A DNA stretch of 64,000 nt from Gammaproteobacteria bacterium MFB021. Its GTDB lineage: Bacteria; Pseudomonadota; Gammaproteobacteria; Pseudomonadales; Halomonadaceae. The DNA is taken from positions 1 through 64,000 of the forward strand of contig JNVT01000085.1 of assembly GCA_000737985.1 (NCBI GenBank). The letters are read 5' to 3'. The position numbers and the translations under genes are program-made. Positions 53,089 through 64,000 of the stretch are shown piece by piece (position 1 is the stretch's first letter; every line of letters starts with the position of its first letter). The notes beneath the pieces were generated by a model. That model made no database searches, was not told where the DNA came from, and saw only the letters and a list, made by a program, of their open reading frames with translations.

Positions 53089-54075
53089 TCAGGCGTCGGC
53101 GCTGGGTAAGCAGACCAGGGTTGGGGTGTCGATCGGGGTCATCGGCGCGCGGAAGTGGGCGTTGAGTTCCGGCAGCAGTTCGCGCACGAAACGCAGGAAT
53201 AGCTCCGTCACCGGCGTCGGGTAGCGATCCTTGGGGTAAACGGTGCACCACGAGCGGCGTAGCGGGAAGCCCGGCAGGGTGGGGCTGGCGAGCAGGTTCG
53301 AGGCCAGTTCGAGCTGCACCGCCAGACGCGGCAGCACCGCCACGCCGAGATGCGCCATCACCCCCTGCTTGATCGCCTCGTTGGTCCCCAGCTCGATGGT
53401 GTGGTGCAGCGAGATACGCTCGCGAGCGGCGAAGTCCTCGAATGCCGTGCGCGCGCCCGAGCCGGGTTCGCGCATCAGGATATAGTGGCGCGCGAAATCC
53501 TCCAGCGTCGGCCGCTCGGCGGTCACCAGCGGATGCCCCGGCCACACCACCGGGATCAGTTCGTTGTCCAGGATCGGCATGAACACCAGGTTCGGGTCGT
53601 CCGGTACCATTCCCATGATCACCAGGTCGTCGCGCCGCTCGGCGAGTCGCTCCAGCGCCTGCACCCGATTGCACACGCGCAGCCGCACCTGAACCTCCGG
53701 ATAGCGCGCGCGAAAGCGCGCCAGGATATGCGGCACCACATACTGCGCGGTAGAGACCGCCGCCAGGTTGAGTTCCCCGCGAATCGTCCCCGCCAGCTCT
53801 GAAAGCTCCATCTGCAGGCTCGACACCTGCCCGAAGATCGACTGCACCGAGGCCGAGAGGGCGTCCGCCGCCGGCAGGACGTGCAGCGTCTTGCCCGCGT
53901 ATTTGAACAGCGGCTGGCCGAGGGCCTGCTCGAGCTGGCGGATCTGCGCGCTTACCGCGGGCTGCGTCAGCCCCAGCTGCTCGGCGGCCCGCGAGTAGGA
54001 CTGCTGCCGATGAACGGCCTGGAACACCTGGAGCTGCCGGAATGTCAGGCGGTTGAGCAGGTTGGGGCGCGACAT
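53089..54075 (-). CDS. LysR-family regulator divergent from pycA
   Basis: 328 residues. Helix-turn-helix RQQSYSRAAEQLGLTQPAVSAQIRQLEQAL (split at the turn) at ~20-55 and a type 2 periplasmic-binding-like effector domain (~95-300; STAQYVVPHILARFRARYPEVQ). CbbR/PycR-like. Its head-to-head position to pycA and the inverted repeat between them suggest control of pyruvate carboxylase and autoregulation. Confidence 0.88.
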   Translation of the reverse strand: MSRPNLLNRLTFRQLQVFQAVHRQQSYSRAAEQLGLTQPAVSAQIRQLEQALGQPLFKYAGKTLHVLPAADALSASVQSIFGQVSSLQMELSELAGTIRGELNLAAVSTAQYVVPHILARFRARYPEVQVRLRVCNRVQALERLAERRDDLVIMGMVPDDPNLVFMPILDNELIPVVWPGHPLVTAERPTLEDFARHYILMREPGSGARTAFEDFAARERISLHHTIELGTNEAIKQGVMAHLGVAVLPRLAVQLELASNLLASPTLPGFPLRRSWCTVYPKDRYPTPVTELFLRFVRELLPELNAHFRAPMTPIDTPTLVCLPSADA

Positions 54076-54097
54076 GATGGACGTCCTCGCGGTCAGG

Positions 54098-54115
54098 TAT
54101 AAGGTCTAGCTTATA
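54098..54115. promoter_or_regulatory. Inverted repeat in the lysR-pycA gap (putative operator)
   Basis: TATAAG, six central bases (GTCTAG), then CTTATA: a perfect 6-bp-arm palindrome of LysR-site style. It sits 22 nt above the regulator start and about 100 nt above pycA, fitting a shared regulator site. Confidence 0.6.
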
Positions 54116-54218
54116 GGTCGGCAAAGAAATATCAATTTTTCTATTGGCTCGCGGGTGGCTAGCGTAGAAAGCCGATGACAAAGCCGACAACAACGACGCA
54201 CAACTCGGAGGGCAGACG

Positions 54219-55634
<1,416 letters not shown>

Positions 55635-55667
55635 GGCGCCGTGCCGACAGTCATGAGGAGAGAGACA

Positions 55668-57488
55668 ATGAACAACGCCAAGACGACGCCGGTCAAGATC
55701 AGTGATGTCGTGCTCCGCGACGGCCACCAGTCGCTGATCGCCACGCGCATGCGCACCGAGGATATGCTGCCGATCTGCGCCAAGCTCGATGCCATCGGCT
55801 TTCACGCGCTGGAGGTGTGGGGCGGGGCGACCTTCGACGCCTGCGTACGCTTCCTCAAGGAGGACCCGTGGGAGCGCCTGACCGCACTGCGCGAGGCGCT
55901 GCCCGATACCCCGCTGCAGATGCTGCTGCGCGGCCAGAACCTGCTCGGTTACCGCCACTATGCCGATGACGTGGTCGAGCGCTTCGTTGCCCGCGCCGCC
56001 GACAACGGCGTCGACATCTTCCGGGTCTTCGATGCGCTCAACGACCTGCGCAATCTGGAGACCGCGATGAAGGCGGTCAAGGCGAGCGGCAAGCATGCCC
56101 AGGGCACGATCTGTTACACCGTCAGTCCGGTGCATACCCTGGAGAGTTATCTGGAGCAGGCCCAGCGCCTGGTCGACATGGGCGCCGACTCGATCGCGAT
56201 CAAGGACATGGCTGGGCTGTTAACCCCTTACGCCACCAGCGAGCTGGTCGCCGGGCTGGTCGAGAAGGTGGACGTGCCGGTGCACCTGCACGCCCACGCC
56301 ACGGCCGGGCTCGCCTCGCTGTGCCAGCTAAAGGCGGTGGAGGCGGGTTGCCGGCATATCGACACCTGCAACTCGGCCTTTGCCAATGGCACCAGCCACC
56401 CCTCCACCGAGGCGATGGTCGCCGCCTTCCAGGGCACGCCCTATGACACCGGCCTCGACCTGGTGGCGCTCAAGGAGATCGGCGACTACTTCCGCGAGGT
56501 GCGCAAGAAGTATGCGGCTTTCGAGAGCGAGTACACCCGCGAGGATGTCAGCGTGCAGATCTGGCAGGTGCCCGGCGGGATGATGTCCAACCTGGCCAAC
56601 CAGATGAAGGAGCAGAACGCGCTCGGCCGTATCATGGACGTATTCGACGAGATTCCGCGGGTGCGCGCCGACCTCGGCTACCCGCCGCTGGTCACCCCGA
56701 CCTCGCAGATCGTCGGTACCCAGGCGGCGATGAACGTGCTCACCGGCGAGCGCTACAAGTCGATCACCAATGAAGTGAAGCGCTATCTGCTGGGGGGCTA
56801 TGGCCAGCCGCCGGCCGCGGTCGACGAAGAGGTGCGGCGCAAGGCGATCGGCAGCGAGCCGGTCGACGAGGGGCGGCCCGCCGACCAGCTGCAGCCGGAG
56901 ATGGCGCGCCTGGAAAAAGAGATCGGCGAACTCGCCGAGCGCGAGGAGGATGTGCTCACCTTCGCCATGTTCCCGGACCTGGGGCGCGATTTCCTCAAGG
57001 GCCGGCGCGACGGCACCCTGGTGCCGGAGGCGATTCCAGCGCCCAGCAGCAGCGGTGGCGGCGAGCGCCCGGTCTCCGAGGGCGTGCCGACGGAGTTCGT
57101 CATCGACGTCCACGGCGAATCCTACGAGGTGCAGATCACCGGCGTGGGTAGTGGCAGCGGCAGCAAGCGCCGCGTCTACCTGACCCTGGACGGCATGCCC
57201 GAAGAGGTGGTGTTCGAGGCCAAGAACGAGTTCGTGCAGGAGGGCAAGGGTGCCGGACGTGCCAAGGCCAGCGCGCCGGGGCATGTCACTACCTCGATGC
57301 CGGGCAACATCGTCGACGTGCTGGTGGCCGAGGGCGACAGCGTCGAGGCCGGCCAGGCGGTGCTGATCACCGAGGCGATGAAGATGGAGACCGAGGTGCA
57401 GTCGCGCATCAAGGGCACGGTCAAGGCGGTTCACGTCGCCAAGGGTGATCGTGTCACGCCGGGCGAGGTGCTGGTCGAGATCGAGTGA
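55668..57488 (+). CDS. pycB: Pyruvate carboxylase subunit B (carboxyltransferase and biotin carrier)
   Basis: 606 residues from the ATG at 55668 (AGGAGAGAG upstream). N-terminal TIM-barrel carboxyltransferase with VVLRDGHQSLIATRMRTEDM, then the PYC/OADA domain (~300-460) and a C-terminal biotinyl domain with EAMKMETEV (biotin Lys). It resembles OadA of the sodium pump, but no oadB/oadG genes are present, so it is read as anaplerotic PycB. Confidence 0.93.
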   Translation: MNNAKTTPVKISDVVLRDGHQSLIATRMRTEDMLPICAKLDAIGFHALEVWGGATFDACVRFLKEDPWERLTALREALPDTPLQMLLRGQNLLGYRHYADDVVERFVARAADNGVDIFRVFDALNDLRNLETAMKAVKASGKHAQGTICYTVSPVHTLESYLEQAQRLVDMGADSIAIKDMAGLLTPYATSELVAGLVEKVDVPVHLHAHATAGLASLCQLKAVEAGCRHIDTCNSAFANGTSHPSTEAMVAAFQGTPYDTGLDLVALKEIGDYFREVRKKYAAFESEYTREDVSVQIWQVPGGMMSNLANQMKEQNALGRIMDVFDEIPRVRADLGYPPLVTPTSQIVGTQAAMNVLTGERYKSITNEVKRYLLGGYGQPPAAVDEEVRRKAIGSEPVDEGRPADQLQPEMARLEKEIGELAEREEDVLTFAMFPDLGRDFLKGRRDGTLVPEAIPAPSSSGGGERPVSEGVPTEFVIDVHGESYEVQITGVGSGSGSKRRVYLTLDGMPEEVVFEAKNEFVQEGKGAGRAKASAPGHVTTSMPGNIVDVLVAEGDSVEAGQAVLITEAMKMETEVQSRIKGTVKAVHVAKGDRVTPGEVLVEIE

Positions 57489-57821
57489 GTGGTGGCGGCG
57501 GTTTCTCCGCCGCCTTCCCGTCAAGCCCGAGACAAGACGGCGCGGCGTCGAAGGACGCCGCGCCGTCTGTTTTGTTGCCCGCCGCTGGCGAGCTGCTTAT
57601 CGCTGGGCAGCGTTTGGATCGCCTTTCATAGGCCGCTGAAGGATGTGGGTTGCTCCGGCGGCAGGGCGTCGCGAGGGCGCTATGAACCCATCCTTGGGCG
57701 CTATCTTTGCCATCCCTGGCAAAGGACCCTCGCTTTGCCCTGTCCCCGGCGCTCATCGTCCGAGGGAATGGACATGAGCGCTTATCTCTGGGTGGCGCCT
57801 GGCGCGCCGCCTAGCCGCGGC
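57489..57821. other. 333-bp convergent gap pycB-pyk
   Basis: No gene. It holds the strong pycB terminator at 57536-57577 and two further hairpins: CTTTGCCA-TCCC-TGGCAAAG (57705-57724) and a bulged GCGCTCAT stem (57749-57781). The latter may end the pyk transcript. Confidence 0.6.
57536..57577 (+). terminator. Intrinsic terminator of pycAB
   Basis: Perfect 14-bp stem GACGGCGCGGCGTC (57536-57549), loop GAAG, and its complement (57554-57567), followed by TGTTTTGTTG. A smaller GGCGGCGG hairpin precedes it at 57494-57514. Confidence 0.9.
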
Positions 57822-59285
57822 TCAGGCTTCTACCTGAATGATCTTCATGGTGTTGGTGCCACCGTGGGCGTTCATGTGGTCGCCGCGGGTCAGGATCACG
57901 TGGTCGCCCTTGGCCGCCAGACCGCGCCCGACCAGCTCGTCGATGGCACCGGCGTTGATCTCGGTCAGCGGGAAGCGCGAGCTATCGAACACCAGTGAGA
58001 CCACGCCACGGTAGAGCGCCATGCGCCGCTGCACCGCCGCGGTCTCGGCCAGCGCCACGATCGGTAGCCCGGAGCGGATGCGCGAGGCGATCAGCGGGGT
58101 ATAACCGGTGGCGGTGAGACAGGCGATGGCGACCACGCCTGAGAGGTGGTTGGCGGCGTACATCGCCGACAGCGCCACGGTCTCGTCGATGCGCGAGAAG
58201 CCCTCGTGAATGCGGTGCTTGGACTCCTGAGCGCTGCGCTCGCGCTCGGCACCCAGGCACAGCCGATCCATGGCGCGGATGGTTTCGACCGGATAGTCGC
58301 CGGCGGCGGTCTCGGCCGAGAGCATCACTGCGTCGGTGCCGTCGAGCACCGCGTTGGCGACGTCGAACACCTCGGCGCGGGTCGGCAGCGGCGAGTCGAT
58401 CATCGACTCCATCATCTGGGTGGCGGTGATCACCACCTTGTTGAGCGAGCGGGCGCGGCCGATGATGCGCTTCTGCACGCCGATCAGCTGGGCGTCGCCG
58501 ATCTCGACCCCGAGATCGCCGCGGGCGACCATCACCGCCTCCGAGGCGCGGATGATGTCATCCAGCGTCTCCGGGTCGGCGACCGCCTCGGCGCGCTCGA
58601 TCTTGGCCACCAGGCCGATCTCCTGGCCCGCCTCGCCGAGCAGCTCGCGGGCGTACTGCATGTCGGCCCCGCTACGCGGGAAGGAGACCGCCAGATAGTC
58701 GACGCCGATATCGATCGCGGTCTTCAGGTCCTCCTTGTCCTTCTCGGTCAGGGCCGCGGCGGAGAGGCCGCCGCCCTGCTTGTTGATGCCCTTGTTGTTG
58801 GTCAGCTTGCCACCCACCTTCACCCTGGTGACGATCTTGCTGCCGTCGAGGCGTTCGACTTCCAGCACCAGGCGGCCATCGTCGAGCAGCAGCACGTCGC
58901 CGGCGTCGACGTCATCGGCTAGCTCCTCGTAGTCGCAGCCCACGCACTCGCTGGTGCCTTCGTCACGCCCCAGCGAAACGTCGATCACGAACGGCTGGCC
59001 CTTTTCCAGCTTGACGCCACCTTCGGCCTTGAAGCGTGCGATACGGATCTTCGGCCCCTGCAGGTCGCCGAGGGCAGCAACCGCGCGGCCCTGGCGTTCG
59101 GCGGACTCGCGCACCGCCTTGAGGCGGCGGCGGTGGTCTTCCGGGTTGCCGTGGGAGAAGTTCAGGCGAACCACATCGACACCCGCTTCGATCAGGGCAT
59201 CCAACACGCCTTCGCGGTCCGTGGCGGGACCTAGCGTAGCGACGATCTTGGTGCGACGAATCGGGCCGTGAAAGGCGTGCTGCAT
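57822..59285 (-). CDS. pyk: Pyruvate kinase
   Basis: 487 residues from the ATG at 59285 (AGGAGATTTTCC before it). [20 protein letters not shown] start, [29 protein letters not shown], and the catalytic signature AKIERAEAV then [13 protein letters not shown] and [17 protein letters not shown]. Converts PEP and ADP to pyruvate and ATP. PykA-like. Confidence 0.95.
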   Translation of the reverse strand: MQHAFHGPIRRTKIVATLGPATDREGVLDALIEAGVDVVRLNFSHGNPEDHRRRLKAVRESAERQGRAVAALGDLQGPKIRIARFKAEGGVKLEKGQPFVIDVSLGRDEGTSECVGCDYEELADDVDAGDVLLLDDGRLVLEVERLDGSKIVTRVKVGGKLTNNKGINKQGGGLSAAALTEKDKEDLKTAIDIGVDYLAVSFPRSGADMQYARELLGEAGQEIGLVAKIERAEAVADPETLDDIIRASEAVMVARGDLGVEIGDAQLIGVQKRIIGRARSLNKVVITATQMMESMIDSPLPTRAEVFDVANAVLDGTDAVMLSAETAAGDYPVETIRAMDRLCLGAERERSAQESKHRIHEGFSRIDETVALSAMYAANHLSGVVAIACLTATGYTPLIASRIRSGLPIVALAETAAVQRRMALYRGVVSLVFDSSRFPLTEINAGAIDELVGRGLAAKGDHVILTRGDHMNAHGGTNTMKIIQVEA

Positions 59286-59819
59286 GGAAAATCTCCTGGC
59301 GACTGGATGGTGCATCCCGCGTCGACGCGTGTCTGGCGGCGGGTGCGATGACAGGTGGTTATTTTACAACATCGGCTGCGCCTTGTCCGAGGCGATGGCC
59401 TCGGCTGCCTCCGATGGCGCGCCGTACTCGACCCGAGTGTAACGCGCCAGCGCGTCGAGCGACACGCAAGGCGCGTGGCGCCACTCGATACTCGGGCATC
59501 CGTTCGCGGCGGCAAATCCTGGCGTGTGGACAGATTCCGGCTAGGGTATTCACAGATGCCGCCAGCGTGCCGCGTACTCGAAGAGGCCTGGACGCGCGGT
59601 GACACATGGCTGGACCGGTGCTTGGAATTCGGCACCGGCAGCCCAATAACGCGGTTCCCGGCGACGGCCTGCGCCGCGTCGTGAAAGTCAAGCTACGGCT
59701 GGCGCCGTGTGGAGCGCTAGGGTAGGGTAGGCGGATTTTCCGGCCGCCTCCCCCTGACTCGCGCCATCTCGAGCACGCGTCGAGCGGAGCCGCCGCTATA
59801 TAGAAGAAGCAGGAGCGCT
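59286..59819. other. 534-bp divergent gap between pyk and topA
   Basis: Upstream regions of both genes. Short arginine-rich frames cross it but lack ribosome sites or family features. No tRNA fold, clear repeat or promoter pair was recognised. Confidence 0.5.
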
Positions 59820-62441
59820 ATGGGCAAGTCACTGGTTATCGTCGAGTCTCCGGCCAAAGCCAAGACCATCAACAAGTATCTCGGCAACGACTTCGTCGTG
59901 AAGTCGAGCGTCGGGCATATTCGTGATCTGCCGACCAGTGGCTCGTCCAAGCAGGCCAGCGATCCCAAGGAGCGTGCGCGGCAGGCCGCGGCGACGCGCA
60001 AGATGTCGCCGGAGGAGAAGGCCGAGTACAAGAAGCACAAGCAGTGGGATCAGCTGGTGCGGCGCATGGGTATCGACCCCGAGCACGGCTGGCGCGCCAA
60101 CTATGAGGTGCTGCCGGGCAAGGAGAAGGTGGTCGAGGAGCTCAAGAAGCTGGCCGACAAGAGCGACACCATCTATCTCGCGACCGATTTGGACCGCGAG
60201 GGGGAGGCGATCGCCTGGCACCTGAAGGAGACCATCGGCGGCGACGACAAGCGCTACAAGCGGGTGGTGTTCAACGAGATCACCAAGAACGCCATCCAGG
60301 AGGCGTTCAAGCAGCCCGGCAGCCTCAACGTGGCCCGGGTCGAAGCGCAGCAGACGCGTCGCTTCCTCGATCGCGTGGTCGGCTTCATGGTCTCGCCGCT
60401 GCTCTGGAGCAAGGTCGCCCGGGGGCTCTCCGCCGGTCGCGTGCAGTCGGTGGCGGTGCGTCTGATCGTCGACCGCGAGCGCGAGATCCGCGCCTTCGTG
60501 CCGGAGGAGTTCTGGGACGTTCATCTCGATACCGCCACCGCCGACGGCGAGGCGGTGCGCTTCGAGGTGGTGCGCGAGAAGGGCGAGACCTTCCGCCCAA
60601 CTTCCGAGCGCGAGACGCTGGAGCGCATCGCCCCGCTGCGGCGCGACGCCTTCACGGTCACCGAGCGCGAGACCCGGCCGACCCGCTCCAAGCCCAACGC
60701 GCCCTTCATCACCTCGACCCTGCAGCAGGCCGCCAGCGGGCGCCTGGGGTTCTCGGTGAAGAAGACCATGACCCTGGCGCAGCGCCTCTATGAGGCGGGC
60801 TACATCACCTATATGCGTACCGATTCCACCAACCTGTCCCAGGATGCGGTGGCGAGTGCGCGTGACTATATCCACAGCGAGTACGGCGAGCGCTACCTGC
60901 CCGAAGAGGCCATTCGCTATTCGAGCAAGCAGAACGCCCAGGAAGCGCACGAGGCGATCCGCCCCTCCAACGTCAAGCAGCGCGCCGATGACCTGCCGGT
61001 GGAGCGTGACGCACAGCGTCTCTACGAGCTGATCTGGCGCCAGTTCGTGGCCTGCCAGATGGTGCCGGCGGAGTATCTGGCCACCACCCTGACCATCGAG
61101 AGCGATGGCTTCGAGCTCAAGGCGCGGGGCCGTGTGCTCAAGTTCGACGGTTACACCCGGGTGATGAAGCCGATGGCGAAGAAGGACGACGCCACCCAGC
61201 TGCCCGATATCGACAAGGGCGATCGCCTCGAGGTGGTCCAGCTCGATCCGCAGCAGCACTTCACCAAGCCGCCGGCGCGCTATACCGAGGCGAGTCTGGT
61301 CAAGGAGCTGGAGAAGCGCGGTATCGGCCGCCCCTCGACCTACGCCGCGATCATCTCGACCATTCAGGATCGCGGCTACGTCAAGCTTGACAGCCGCCGC
61401 TTCTACGCCGAGAAGCTGGGTGAGATCGTCACCGATCGCCTGGTCGAGTCGTTCAACGACCTGCTCGACTACGGCTTCACCGCACGCATGGAAGACCGTC
61501 TCGACGAGGTCGCCGAGGGGCACGAGAACTGGCAGCAACTGCTCGACGCCTTCTACGCCGACTTCAAGCGCAAGCTCGATCACGCCGAGGGCGAGGACGG
61601 CATGCGCCCCAACGAGCCGATCGCCACCGATATCGCCTGCCCGACCTGCGGCCGTCCGATGCAGATCCGGATCGCCTCCACCGGGGTATTCCTCGGCTGT
61701 TCGGGCTACAACCTGCCGCCCAAGGAGCGCTGCAAGACCACCATCGACCTGATCCCCGGCGAGGAGGCGGTGCCGGAGGATGCCGACGAGTCGGCGGAGA
61801 CCGATGCACTGCGCGCCAAGCGGCGTAACCCCAACACCGGCACGGCGATGGACAGCTATCTCATCGACGAGGGGCGCAAGCTCTATATCAGCAACGACGA
61901 TGACGGCTACTACGAGATCGAGCAGGGGCGCTTTCGCATCAAGGGCTACGACGGCCCGGTGATCGAATGCGACAAGTGCGGCTCGGAGATGCAGCTCAAG
62001 AGCGGCCGCTTCGGCAAGTATTTCGCCTGCACCAACGAGGCCTGTGGCAACACCCGCAAGCTGCTCAAGAGTGGCGAGGTGGCGCCGCCCAAGATGGACC
62101 CGATCCCGATGCCCGAGCTCGCCTGCCAGAAGGTCGACGACCACTACGTGCTGCGTGACGGCGCCAGCGGGCTGTTCCTGGCCGCGAGCCAGTTCCCCAA
62201 GAATCGCGAGACCCGCGCGCCGCTGGTCAAGGAACTCAAGGCGCACGCCGAGGCGCTACCCGAGAAGTACCACTTCCTGCTCGAAGCGCCGAGCGAAGAC
62301 CCGGACGGGCGTCCGGCGCAGATCCGCTTCTCGCGCAAGACCAAGAGCCAGTACGTGATGACCGACGAGGATGGCAAGGCGACCGGCTGGCGCGCGATCT
62401 TCGAGGACGGCCGCTGGCAGGTGGAGGACAAGCGCAAGTGA
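59820..62441 (+). CDS. topA: DNA topoisomerase I
   Basis: 873 residues. Toprim start [35 protein letters not shown] acidic triad, and the catalytic tyrosine in [10 protein letters not shown] (Y331). At the C-terminus are zinc-finger cysteines ([35 protein letters not shown]) and basic tail domains. Type IA relaxation of negative supercoils. The stop overlaps the next gene by 4 bp. Confidence 0.97.
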   Translation: MGKSLVIVESPAKAKTINKYLGNDFVVKSSVGHIRDLPTSGSSKQASDPKERARQAAATRKMSPEEKAEYKKHKQWDQLVRRMGIDPEHGWRANYEVLPGKEKVVEELKKLADKSDTIYLATDLDREGEAIAWHLKETIGGDDKRYKRVVFNEITKNAIQEAFKQPGSLNVARVEAQQTRRFLDRVVGFMVSPLLWSKVARGLSAGRVQSVAVRLIVDREREIRAFVPEEFWDVHLDTATADGEAVRFEVVREKGETFRPTSERETLERIAPLRRDAFTVTERETRPTRSKPNAPFITSTLQQAASGRLGFSVKKTMTLAQRLYEAGYITYMRTDSTNLSQDAVASARDYIHSEYGERYLPEEAIRYSSKQNAQEAHEAIRPSNVKQRADDLPVERDAQRLYELIWRQFVACQMVPAEYLATTLTIESDGFELKARGRVLKFDGYTRVMKPMAKKDDATQLPDIDKGDRLEVVQLDPQQHFTKPPARYTEASLVKELEKRGIGRPSTYAAIISTIQDRGYVKLDSRRFYAEKLGEIVTDRLVESFNDLLDYGFTARMEDRLDEVAEGHENWQQLLDAFYADFKRKLDHAEGEDGMRPNEPIATDIACPTCGRPMQIRIASTGVFLGCSGYNLPPKERCKTTIDLIPGEEAVPEDADESAETDALRAKRRNPNTGTAMDSYLIDEGRKLYISNDDDGYYEIEQGRFRIKGYDGPVIECDKCGSEMQLKSGRFGKYFACTNEACGNTRKLLKSGEVAPPKMDPIPMPELACQKVDDHYVLRDGASGLFLAASQFPKNRETRAPLVKELKAHAEALPEKYHFLLEAPSEDPDGRPAQIRFSRKTKSQYVMTDEDGKATGWRAIFEDGRWQVEDKRK

Positions 62442-62932
62442 GTGCCGTCGCCCGCACCAATCAGCTGCTCTATCAGGCCGAGCTGCTGCTGGCGCTGCCG
62501 GCGGGTGACGACGAGCACGCGACGGCGCGACGTATGGCGCTGGAAGAGGCCGCGCTGGGTCAGCTCGGGCTGGCCTTCGAGGCGCTGCTGCGCGAGGTGA
62601 CCACCCATGCCCCCGGCGGCGCGCCGGATTGGCGCACATGGCTCGACGCTGCGGGCCAGCGGGAGGCCAACGGTGACGTGCCGGCGCGTGCCGAGATCGC
62701 CGAGCTGGTGTGGCTCGAAGCGCTGGCGGTTCGGCCGGAGAGCTGGTTGGCACTGCTGCTGGCACGTCTCGCCGCCCTGCAGAGTGACGACGGCGCAGCG
62801 CGACGTGGCGACGGTGTGCCGGGGCTGATCACGAGTGCCGGCGCCACACCGCTGGGTGACGAGCTGCGCTGGTGCCTGGGCGAGTTCAAGACGCTGCTGC
62901 CGAGCCTGCGTCAGGGCAGTCAGGAGTGGTGA
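62438..62932 (+). CDS. DUF6586-type protein downstream of topA
   Basis: 164 residues from the GTG overlapping the topA stop. Predicted all-helical: [17 protein letters not shown] start, [16 protein letters not shown], and a conserved end [20 protein letters not shown]. Similar topA-linked proteins occur in Pseudomonas-type genomes; function unknown. Co-transcription with topA is likely, ending at the terminator that follows. Confidence 0.75.
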   Translation: MSAVARTNQLLYQAELLLALPAGDDEHATARRMALEEAALGQLGLAFEALLREVTTHAPGGAPDWRTWLDAAGQREANGDVPARAEIAELVWLEALAVRPESWLALLLARLAALQSDDGAARRGDGVPGLITSAGATPLGDELRWCLGEFKTLLPSLRQGSQEW

Positions 62933-62970
62933 CGACCCTGGGTCGACATGATAGCCTTATCCACCGATCG

Positions 62971-63001
62971 ACGACCGGGGCCCGTGCCCTGGTCGTTTTT
63001 T
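62971..63001 (+). terminator. Intrinsic terminator after topA-DUF6586
   Basis: ACGACCGGGGC (62971-62981), loop CCGT, and GCCCTGGTCGT (62986-62996) with one G-T pair, then a run of six T (62996-63001). Confidence 0.9.
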
Positions 63002-63130
63002 ATTGAGCGCCGTCCCGGCTGCGTCGCAGTCCTCGGACGAGCGCCTTTTATACATACCTGGCCCGTGACCTTGCCGAGTGGCGTGGGGTTGCGGGCGAGT
63101 AGTCGTTGTCGCCGTGACAGGAGAGAGACC

Positions 63131-63370
63131 GTGTCTGATACCGCCATTCTGGAAATCGTCGAACTCGCCGACGGCGAGGTGGTGCTGCGACCGGCGGAGG
63201 CGAGCGGCGAACCGCTGGTGAGCATTCGATTCTCCGAGGAGGCGCTGGAGCTGCTGCGCCGTAGCCGCTTCGATGTGGCGCGGGAGATGCTCGATCACGC
63301 CATCACTCGCACGCATCTGTGGGATGGTGAAGAGGAGGAGGCGCCGCAGGCGCCGGCGACGGTTCACTGA
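63131..63370 (+). CDS. Small conserved hypothetical protein
   Basis: 79 residues from the GTG at 63131, with AGGAGAGAG upstream; longer frames reach into the terminator and are rejected. It is acidic, with VELADGEVVLRPAEASGEPLVSIRF and FDVAREMLDHAI; no known motif. Small proteins of this pattern sit next to the topA cluster in related bacteria. Function unknown. Confidence 0.8.
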   Translation: MSDTAILEIVELADGEVVLRPAEASGEPLVSIRFSEEALELLRRSRFDVAREMLDHAITRTHLWDGEEEEAPQAPATVH

Positions 63371-63400
63371 ATACCGGCCGCCGCACCGCGGCGGCTCCCC

Positions 63401-63424
63401 GGCGCCATGTCCGAGCATGGCGCC
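63401..63424. terminator. Bidirectional hairpin between convergent small genes
   Basis: GGCGCCATG (63401-63409) pairs perfectly with CATGGCGCC (63416-63424) around a 6-nt loop. It lies 30 nt past the stop of the small plus-strand gene. No long T-run. Confidence 0.55.
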
Positions 63425-63562
63425 TCCGCCGTCAGGCGTATCTTCTTTCTGCCTTCCGACGTCTTTCACCTCTCGTCGAGTGTCTATCTCTCGCCTTCTT
63501 CGTGTGCCAGCGCTCCGGAGGCTGTCGCCCACGGTCGCACTCCCGCTGACGACAGCGTCTGA

Positions 63563-63733
63563 CTACAGCAGGCCCAGACCGGCGGTCAGGCCGGCGCAGA
63601 CGGCGACACCCGCCAGGACCAGGGTCGCGACCAGCAGGCCGCGCCTGCGGGTGGCGCTGAAGACGAAGAAGGTGGCAAAAGCGATGGTCATCGCCAGCGT
63701 CGAGATGATCCAGGCGATATCGGCCGTCGACAT
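63563..63733 (-). CDS. 56-residue two-helix membrane protein
   Basis: Short frame below usual gene-finder limits. The ATG at 63733 has TAGGAGTC at good spacing. The product is MSTADIAWIISTLAMTIAF... with two hydrophobic segments (~5-26, ~31-54) separated by a TRRRG turn, and a TAG stop. It is probably a small inner-membrane protein of unknown role. Confidence 0.7.
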   Translation of the reverse strand: MSTADIAWIISTLAMTIAFATFFVFSATRRRGLLVATLVLAGVAVCAGLTAGLGLL

Positions 63734-63830
63734 GAAGACTCCTAGGGGAATGCGTGCGTGGATGCGTGTCAGGCGTGGGCGCGCAGTATAGCGCGTGGCG
63801 CGCCCCGATGATGCGCCGCCGTGGCCGGGC

Positions 63831-63853
63831 GCCCGCGACCGGTGGTCGCGGGC
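63831..63853 (-). terminator. 10-bp stem-loop after the edge gene
   Basis: GCCCGCGACC (63831-63840), loop GGT, and GGTCGCGGGC (63844-63853). It lies 26 nt downstream of the stop of the minus-strand gene at the window edge. No T-run. Confidence 0.5.
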
Positions 63854-63879
63854 CAGTGGCTGGCGCGGCTCGTCGCTTC

Positions 63880-64000
63880 TCAGCGCAGTTTGGTGGTGCG
63901 CAGCTCGGCTACCGCCGGTGGCGGTGCGAAGGAGTCCGCGCGAGCCAGATGCCAGTACTGCTTGAACACCGTGTGCTCGCTTTCTCCGTCGAGCAGTTGC
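63880..64000 (-). CDS. C-terminal fragment of an unidentified protein
   Basis: The last ~39 residues of a minus-strand frame entering from the right edge: it reads QLLDGESEHTVFKQYWHLA, then a Pro/Ala-rich stretch and an end LRTTKLR before TGA. The translated frame is open to the edge. Family not recognised from this short piece. Confidence 0.55.
   Translation of the reverse strand, partial: QLLDGESEHTVFKQYWHLARADSFAPPPAVAELRTTKLR

Noticed and set aside
55668-57488. pycB as OadA of a sodium-pumping oxaloacetate decarboxylase
   Set aside because: No oadB or oadG membrane subunits nearby, while a biotin carboxylase gene is directly upstream.
59355-59684. 109-codon frame in the pyk-topA gap
   Set aside because: Arg-rich composition, no ribosome site and overlapping frames of similar length on both strands suggest chance.
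59829-62246. 805-codon antisense frame over topA
   Set aside because: Typical long antisense frame in GC-rich DNA; topA on the other strand has complete motifs and a ribosome site.

Overview
The window looks like chromosomal DNA from a G+C-rich gammaproteobacterium, most probably of the Halomonadaceae (Halomonas/Salinicola type). This is an inference. It rests on Pseudomonas-like housekeeping order (purM-purN beside perM-hda; proA-nadD-rsfS-rlmH-mrdA-rodA-mltB-rlpA-dacA-ybeD-lipB-lipA; topA followed by a DUF6586-type gene) combined with a PPi-dependent phosphofructokinase, a two-subunit pyruvate carboxylase and tandem sCache chemoreceptors. No tRNA, rRNA, CRISPR array, IS element or prophage was found.

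Region 1 (1-14,345) is an accessory block, by eye lower in G+C in its first 10 kb than the rest. The start of a giant repeat protein (more than 2,594 codons, minus strand, running off the left edge) carries a DUF4347 head, an autotransporter-type beta-strand array and about ten Ig-like domains arranged in three-domain super-repeats. Next to it are two phage-tail-collar ('microcystin-dependent') proteins, a DUF6916-like protein and a GNAT acetyltransferase. Then comes a tightly overlapping three-gene operon: a periplasmic adaptor, a GAF-HlyD membrane-fusion protein, and a PqqD-like/M50 metalloprotease/HlyD fusion. Together they look like a dedicated export, anchoring and decoration locus for the giant surface protein. 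This is the best candidate here for an under-described system.

Region 2 (14.5-22.4 kb) holds purN-purM, divergent perM-hda, and two tandem chemoreceptor genes that are recent duplicates. Each has a sigma-28-type promoter and a CheR-tether-like C-terminus.

Region 3 (22.5-33.2 kb, minus strand) is a polyamine uptake and gamma-glutamylation locus: puuB, a glycine-zipper envelope protein, two PotF-type binding proteins, two PuuA-type ligases and potGHI. A possible 32-codon small ORF lies between potG and the second puuA.

Region 4 (33.5-40.4 kb) holds PPi-PFK, mpl-ubiX, and a minus-strand three-gene overlapping operon of two membrane proteins with GGDEF-like but degenerate C-termini plus a DedA-PAP2 fusion.

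Region 5 (40.7-53.1 kb) runs from proline and NAD synthesis through ribosome silencing/methylation, the rod-elongation cell-wall cluster and lipoate synthesis to a stand-alone GAF protein. Region 6 (53.1-64.0 kb) has a LysR regulator divergent from pycA-pycB, then pyk, topA with its DUF6586-type partner, two small genes and the end of an unidentified gene. Many start codons were moved from the longest ORF to internal starts supported by a Shine-Dalgarno sequence.
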